Source: Promethearchaeota archaeon (GTDB lineage: Archaea > Asgardarchaeota > Lokiarchaeia > Helarchaeales > RDOG01). Taken from it: a stretch of 64,000 nucleotides of DNA. This document shows positions 28,301 to 37,300 of the stretch, piece after piece. The stretch is from contig RDOG01000007.1 in NCBI GenBank assembly GCA_011365055.1, positions 120,190 through 184,189 of the forward strand, read 5' to 3'. Made by a program: the position numbers and the translations under genes. Every line of letters begins with the position of its first letter. Position 1 is the first letter of the stretch. The notes beneath the pieces were generated by a model, which was given only the letters and a program-made list of their open reading frames with translations, had not been told where the DNA came from and made no database searches.

Positions 28301-31300
28301 AAGGTCATAGGAAGGATGAGTAATATTTAATTCTGTGATGTAATATCCAATTTTTGGATTAGGTACTGGTTTTCCTGTTGTATTAATAGTTATGTTATAA
28401 TTACCATTACCATAATCATAAACTGAATAATGCGAATCTGGCCAATCTATGGTTACATTTGCACTTGGAATGTATTGTCCATCAATTGTTGTATAAGTAA
28501 TGTTAAATGTGACGTTCTCTCCCCAAACAGTACTTTCTGGCGGTAACAAACCAAGAATTGGAATATTTAAGGAAAGTTTTATGGAGATGTTTAATTGTTG
28601 CCATTCATAATATTGCTTAGATGCATTAATAGTCAAATTATAAATTTGGTTAGAACCAAAAGTGGAAATGAACGTACTTGTATTTATTTGAATGATCCAA
28701 TAGGTGTTTGAACCTGAACCAACTTGATAAAAAGTAGAATTCTCTTGCATGGATGTATGATCCCAAGACCAATCCATTGCTACATGGTACAACTCACCAG
28801 TTTCATTAGAAATACCGACACCTGCTTCTCTATCTTCATAATAAATGGTTATATTAACAACTCCTTCTGGCAGAATAGAATTTGGAGCTTGAGGTGATCT
28901 TAAACGGGTATAAGTATCTCTTAAAGTGATGTTAACTTTTGAAAGAGTTCTAGCAATATAATTGGCTTTGCTGGCATTCACTTGAAAAGTATAAATTAAA
29001 TTGGTGCTAAGATTCTCCATTGCAACCTGGATACGATATTCTCCATTTCCAAGAGATGAATAAGTCCAGTTCTCATTATATATAAAGTTCGTACTTCCTG
29101 GTGATACTCCTCCAATATATTTTAATTCAAGATTAACTGTTGCATTAACGATTCCCAAGCCAAATTCATCTTCATAATTGATTATAAAAGTTGCATTTTC
29201 TGTGGAACTATAAGGTGTAATGCCTGCAGGCTCATATGTAAGGTAAGTTGAAACATTCCTGATAGTAATAGGAATTGCAGCGTGAGCAGTATCATATAAA
29301 TGCGAGTAATTAGTAATGAAAACATCATTGACGTAATTACCTATCGGTAAGGTTTCAGATGATAAATTGGTTATTAAATATGAATTATCTGGTTGTCTAT
29401 ATGCATATAAATATGAGAAATTCATAAATAAAACAAAAGTATTATTTAAATCCATTTCAGGATAGCTATTATCATCTATATCGTGGAATTTAATCGTTAA
29501 ATTATGCTTACTGCCCCAAGCGACTTGACCCGGTGGCGTATATAATAATTCTGTTGTGTGTTTCCTTATATTTATATTAAAAATTCTTTCTGCATCATCG
29601 TAATCTTGTTTAATTATTGTTATATTCAGGCTATTTAATCCAATATCCCAGCTATCCGTATCAATGTCATTTAATATATAAGTTTGATTTGGCTGATCGT
29701 ATTCTATATTTGTGAATATAATGTTATCAATATAAACTACTGTATCGAGAGCAGTGATATTTGGGTATGAATTATTATCTATATCATAATATTGAATTCT
29801 TAAAGATGTTACATTATGTCCCCATGGTATGTTTCCAACTGGTTCATAACTTAATTCTATTAAATGAGCTCTTATTGTCAATGGAATCATTCTTATTATA
29901 GCTGAATAATCTATGATTTCAATAGTTAAATTTAATAAATGACTACCAATTGGAAGATAATCCACACCTATATTATCAATCGTGTATTTATTGGACACTG
30001 GACCTGTTAAACTTTCAAAATTAATTGAAGAATCATTTATTTTTACATTACCAGAAACTAAAGTTGGATAAGATTCATTATCTAAATCATAGAATTGAAT
30101 TACAAGTGAAATATTTTTTCCCCAAGAAATGGCTCCGATAGGTTCATATGTTAATTCTGCATAATGTTTCCGGATAGTGAATGGAATAGAACGTAAGACT
30201 ATTGTATAATTGGGTACTTCCACTGATAAATTAATATAATGATTTCCAACAGCTAAGTTATCCACATCAATATCCATTATGGTGTATTCATTATTTATTG
30301 GACCTGAAATACCTGTAAATCCAATTAGACTTGTATTAATTTTAATATTATCGGAATTTAAAATTGGATAACTTCCATTATCTATGTCATAAAATTGAAT
30401 AACTAATGAAAAATTACTAGAAATAATAACACTACCAATGGGATCATAAGTTAATTCAGCTGAATGAGCCCTAATAGTTATTGATATTATTTTCCAAATG
30501 GTCGTGTAATTCTCTTTTACTATTGATATATTAAGATAATGCTTTCCAATATTTAAATTAGCAATATCAATATCAGTAATAGTATATTTATTGGATATTG
30601 GACCTGTCAATTCCCCAAAACTTATATCAGTATCATTTATTCTTATATCACTTATGAAAAGTGTTGGATAAGTATTATTATCAAGATCAAAATATTGGAT
30701 GACAAGTGAAGTATTTTCTCCAACAGGAATGCTTCCAATCGGTTCATAGGTCAATTCGGGGGCATGATCTCGTATTGTAACTGTAATCAAGCGGGAACTA
30801 TTTGTATAATTCGTGATTTGGATAGTCACGTATAAATAATAAGTACCTTCCTCCAAATGGTCAAGTTTGATTTCGGTTATTGTATATTTATTATTTATAG
30901 GACCTGTTAAAGATTCAAAGTTTATTAATGAACTATTTATATCGATATTACTTTCACTCAAAGTAGGAAAAGAATTATTATCTAAATCTAATAATTGGAT
31001 AATTAAGGAGATATTGCTTCCCGAATGAGTCGTGCCAACTGGTTCATAGGTAAATTCTGTAAGATGAGCTCGTATAGTAAAAGAAATATTCTTCGAAACA
31101 ATTGTATAGTTTGCTAATTCAATGATTATTTCGAAATAATAACTTCCTAATGGTAATCCTTGGACGTCAATATCTGTTATTGTGTATTTATTATCATCTG
31201 GGCCTATTAATCCACCAAAATTAATATTAGTATTATTTATCCTAATATTTTCTGCACTTAAAGTAGGATAGGAATTGTTATCTAAATCATAAAATTGAAT

Positions 31301-34300
31301 AGTTAATGAAATATTTTGACCCCAAGGTATGATACCAATTGGAATATAACTTAGCTCCGCAGAATGATTTCTAATATTGAAAGAAATCCAAGCATAAACT
31401 GTTGTATAATTTTCTAACTCAATCGAAATATTGAGATAACAGTTACCCTCACCTAATCTACTAACATCAATCTCCGTTATAGTGTATTTATTATTAATAG
31501 GTCCAGTTAAATCGCCAAATTTAGTTTGTGATTGATTTATAGTTATATTATTTGAAAACAAAATTGGATAAGAATTTAGATCTAAATCTTTATATTGAAT
31601 CACCAAAGAAATGTTCTGTCCTAATGGTACGGTACCGATAGGATCGTAGCTTAATTGAGCTTGTCTATCTCTTACGTTTATATTTATTATCATTGATTTA
31701 TTTTGATATTTATTAATTGGATCTGTTCCCGTCCAATTAACTTTTATCTCTATTGTATAGGTACCTGCTTGATCCCAATAATCAGTATCAATTGATAATT
31801 CATAAGTTTCATCTCCTGGGTTTCCTACCCAACTAAAATGCGTAGATGAGATGTTGATACTAATAGAAATATCCTCTGGAGCATAAATATTAACTGAGTG
31901 GAATGTATCCTTATAAGTTAGGGCAAATGTTACATTTTCACTAATTGGAGTGATTGCAGGTGCTTCGTACAAGATTTGGGTATCAATAGGTCTAATTCTG
32001 AAGTAAAATGTTTGTGATACAAGGTCATATGAAGGATGAGTAACATTTACTTCAGTAAGATAGTATCCAATTGCGGGATTAGGCACTGGCTTACCCGAAG
32101 TATTGATGGTGATCTTATAATTCCCATCTTCATAATCGTAAACTGAATAGTGTGAAGAAGGCCAATCGACCGTAACATTTGCGTTTGAAATATATTGCCC
32201 ATCAATAGTCGTGTAAGTAATGTTAAAGGTGACATTTTCTCCCCAAACAGTGCTTTCTGGAGGTAACAAACCGAGTATGGGGATATTCAAAGACAGCTTC
32301 ACAGAAACTCGCAGCTCTTGCGATTCATAATACTGTTTAGATGCATTAATGCTTAGATTATAAATTTGATTGGAACCAAAAGTAGAAATAAATGTAGAAG
32401 TATTGATTTGAATTACCCAATATGTATTAATGCCTGAACCAACTTGATAAAAAGTAGAATTATCTTGCATTGAGGTATGGTCCCAGGACCAATCCATGTT
32501 TACATGGTAAGTCTCACTAGTTTCATTAGAAATTCCAACACTTGCTTCTCTATCTTCATAATAAATAGTTATATTTACCAATCCTTCAGGCAGAATCGAA
32601 CTTGGTGCATATGGAGATCTCAATCGAGTAAAAGTATCTCGAAGTGTTAGATTAAGTTTTGAAATTGATCTAGAAACATAATTGGTTTTACTCACGTTAA
32701 TTTGAAATGTATAAATTAGATTGGTTGATAAATTTTCCATAGTTATTGAAATTTTATAAGTACCTGTTGATATATTTGAATAAGTCCAATTATTATTATA
32801 TATAAAATGCAAACTTCCGGGTGAACCTCCATCAATATATTTTAGGGTGAGATTAATGGTCGCTGCATCAATCCCTGAACCAAATTCATCTTCATAAGTA
32901 ATTGTAAAGGTTGCATTTTCTGTAGCGCTATATGGTGTAATACCTGGTGGTTCATAAGTTAAAAACGTGGAAATATTTCTTATTGTAACAGAAATATAAG
33001 CTGTTGCATTATCATAATCTTCAGAATTATTAGTAACAGTAACTTTGATCACATAGGTTCCCAATGAAAGAGAATAGGTTGAAACCTGATTGATGATATA
33101 TGAACCATCAGGTTGTCTGATGGCATTGTTATATGTAAAATTCATTACTAGCGTGCTAGTACTATTCATTGTCATTTCTGGATATTCATCATCATCAATA
33201 TCATGATATTGAATTGTTAAGGAAACGTTTTTCCCCCATGGAACTTGACCCGGTGGTGTATATAGCAATTCTGTATTATGTCTTCTAATTGTAATTGGGA
33301 TAATTCGTTCAGTAGGTTCATAATTTGTTTTTACAACAGTGATATTCAAATCATGAGTACCAATTGTCCAGGTATCAGTATCGATGTTATTTAAGTAATA
33401 TGAATTAGTGGTTGCTTCATAAGTAATTGAACTATTTGGAAATACAACATTATTTAAATAAACTGTCGTATCAGCGGTTTTTATATCCGGATAAGTATTG
33501 TCATCTGTATCATGATATTGAATTTTTAGTGAGGTTATGTTATGACCCCATGCAATCTGCCCTGGTGGTTCATAAAGAATTTCTGTTGAAATATTCCTAA
33601 TTATTAAATTAAATGATAAAGTATTGTTTTTATAATAAGGTGTCCCACTCCAGTTTACAAAAACCTGAATTGGATAAGTTCCCGCACTATTCCAATGAGA
33701 AGTATTTATTTTAATTAGATAATTACCACTAGAAAAATCATTCATAACTGAATAATAGCCTGTTTCGAACCCATTCCCAACATTATTATCTAGATCAACA
33801 GAAATGTTGAGTTGATTCCACAAAGTTTCATTAATTTTAACATTATGAGCAGTATCTTGATAAAACAATATTAAAGTCGTGTTTGCTCCAATTTGAACAA
33901 TAGAAGGTGGTGTATATAAGATTTGAGTATCTATTGGACGAATAAATATTCTAACTTCGATAGATTGCGTGGCATAAGTTCCACTGGTATCTTCAATTGT
34001 AATGTTAATCCTGTGATAACCTATATCGATATCTGGTAAAGGAATGACGCTAGTATTAAAAGTTATTTTAACTTCATTTCCATTTGATAAATCTGGAATG
34101 CTATTTCCATATTCTTGTACCCAACTTCCTGTTCCTTCAGAAACTGGCTCCCACATGCTTGAACTATTCCACCAATATAAATAAATATTAGTTGCTGGAC
34201 CAAATTGTGAGTTCCCTGATTCATCTGTATAAGAAACATAAAATTCAACGCTATCATTAAATACTGTTGGAAAAGGAGTAGTTGCTCCTATTCTAGAATC

Positions 34301-37300
34301 TGATTTTCTTAATGAAATAGTAACATTTTCAAATGAAGTTTGGTAATTCTGTTTACTTGCGTTTATTGCTATCAAATAAATTAAACTTGTATTGAACCCT
34401 GTTGTGTTAATATTCAATCTCCATGTATTATTTATACCACTTACTGAATCTTGATAAATTCTTGAATTTAATTGTAAAGTTGAATTATATACCCAATCAG
34501 TAAAACCAGGATATTTGCTGTAACAAGTATAATTAATAAAGACAGGTGCGCTACCCGTCAAATTAGAGATCTTTAAAGTGTTTTCAATATCCCAATATTC
34601 CATTGTAATGTTATATTGTCCAAGAACAATTAATTTACTTAAACTACCTTCGATATCTAGATCTGCATAAGTAGATCTTGCAGTTAAATTAACATTTTTT
34701 ATACTTGCTGTCTTATATGAAGCTAAAGAAGCTTCAAAATCAAATGAATATATTTCATCAAGAGTCATGTTATCCATTTCAATTTCAACTAAATATGTAC
34801 CGTCTCCATTATCTGTATATGTCCAATTTTGATTAAATACAAATATATCTCCTGGATTATTGGTGACTTCAGTCAGATAAATATCAGCACCAGGAATTCC
34901 AATTCCACGATCTAAATCTTGAAACGTTAACGTCATTGTGGCATTAATTTGATCTGTCCAAGGAAGAATTCCTGGAGGTGTATATGTAAGAGAGGTTGTC
35001 ACATTTCTAATATTCAAAGGAATGGTTAAAGAATGATTATAATGATATGATTTATTCACAAATACTTTAATTTGATATAAGCCTACCGGCCATCGAGTAG
35101 AATTTGATGTATTTATTGTAATATTGTATGTACCTATAGGATTTTCAATACAATTAAAATCAAGTACATTAATAGGATTGAATGGATTTGTTACATTTTG
35201 AATATAGATTGTTGCTCCTTCTAATGGACCTGATGTATATTCTCCAGTATCCGTTAAATTTTCAGCAAAAATCACTATTGAAGTATTTTCTTTGAATGGA
35301 ATGACTGGAGTCTCAGCATACCAAATTAAAGTATCTTCCCATGTTACTTTAATCGTAACATTAAATTGAATTGTTTCAAAGAGAATTTGTTCGTTAAAAT
35401 AAATTGTAACATTAAAATAAAGATAATCTCTTCCCTGTGATTGTGCATAAGTAGCAGGGATGGTCACGTAATAATTATTACCTGTAGCATCAGAAGGATT
35501 TTTATTGAAATACATCAAAAATTCGGGATTATTATAATCCCTGATAATGATCTTTAATTTTCCACTAGAATTAGTATACGGTGCAAGATTTTCATAGACA
35601 TTTCTTAATCTCAGTGAAATATTATAGTCATCTTTATAAAATAATTCAGTAAATCGAGCTCCTTGACGGACATCTAAAGGAGCTAGAACATCACAAACCA
35701 TATCAATGGCTTGTGTTATTTGATGTGTAACAATAATTGTCTCAAAATATTTTTTCTGTAAAATTAATTGTACTTCTTGAGTTCCATTTTTTAAATTAAG
35801 CGTGCTAAAGTCAATTGAATAATTTCCTGTGCCATATTCATTAAATAACGTATAATTTGCAGCATTATTAGCAGGTGTTGTGTAATTTAAGTACATGGTT
35901 CCCTCACTAATTTTTTGATCCTCATCCGTTAATGCAGTACTCCAATTCGCTATGAATTTCAGAAATTGAGGTTGAAGATAAATGTCTCCTGGAAGAACTA
36001 AACTACTATCAATAGCGTAAAAATCGGTATCTGCTTGAGAATGTGCGTAAAATAAAACTGTCTGGTTATTACATCCAACTTTTGATAGAGGAAATCCTGT
36101 ATCTGAGTTATTCCAGGTTGTATCAATTCTGAATTTTCCAATATAATTCAATATAGTGGTGTTTGGTATGGTCCATTCAAGAGAAAAATTGCCTGAATTT
36201 GTTCCAGTTTGATTGTTTAAGGATTCTAATACTGCCTCATCATTACTATCTTGAATGCGCCATGTTTTTACCATATATCTTCCATTTAAATTCAAAGTTA
36301 AATTAATATCAAAATGAGTCAAATCACCCAGATAATAAATCAATTGGGATGGATTAACCGTGTCAACATAATTTGGTGAATGATAAAATATTGACCATGT
36401 TCCATTCTTACCATCAGAAAATGATTCATAAAATTGAACCGTGCTGTTTGATAAACCTGAATATTCTACATAAATATTATTAGTAATATTTTTAAGTTGA
36501 TATGTTTCTGGAATTATTGCTGGCCTTAAAACTTTAATAGGTTCCCAATCCTCTGGTGTTGTTATATTAAATTGATAATCTGAAATATCATTTAAATCAG
36601 TTGAAGTTACAGTATGATCAACCCACCAACCGACTTTTGATGAATCTACTAGGGAAGGTGCAGTAAAATTGTAAGAAGCAAGATATAATTTATTAACATT
36701 CATCATAATTTCAGCGTTTAAAGAAACATCAAAAACTTCAATAGAAGTATTAAATCCAAAATCAAAAGTATTTCCACTAGAATATGTTGACAGGATAGGA
36801 TTAACTAACGTACCCGTTCCAAATGTGCCATTCATAAAATCTGCGGTCAATCCGTTAGAATGATCAAGCAATTTCAAATTAATTGCAGCATCACCCGGAT
36901 CTAAATCAGCCACCAGAGTCAAGTTTAAATCATCAAAATAGTAAGTATAATTTGAATCTAACGAAATATCTGTAGTTTCTAATGAAAGTCCTATTCTAAA
37001 TACAAACGGCCCATTTTCACTAGATTCAGAACGTGCATTAAACCATGCTTTTATATCGCTTGAGTGTGCTTCCAATTTATACCAATTTAAACCATCATTT
37101 ACAATAGATGAATCTAAAGAGACTGTCTGACTAGCATATCTTAAATACATTTTTTGGGAAGGATTTTGTGAATTTTCATCAAAAAATTGAATGTATGGAT
37201 AATAAGTTGTTGCACCAGAGAGGCGATCCCCTCTATAATAAACTGAAAAAAATGCATCTGTTATATCTCTACCTTGAAAACCTGAACTAAATTCTGAAGT

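Noticed and set aside
29838..31660. The regular 300-bp spacing considered as a CRISPR-like or satellite array
   Set aside because: The spacing comes from protein domains in one open frame; units differ in sequence and there are no short identical repeats with unique spacers.
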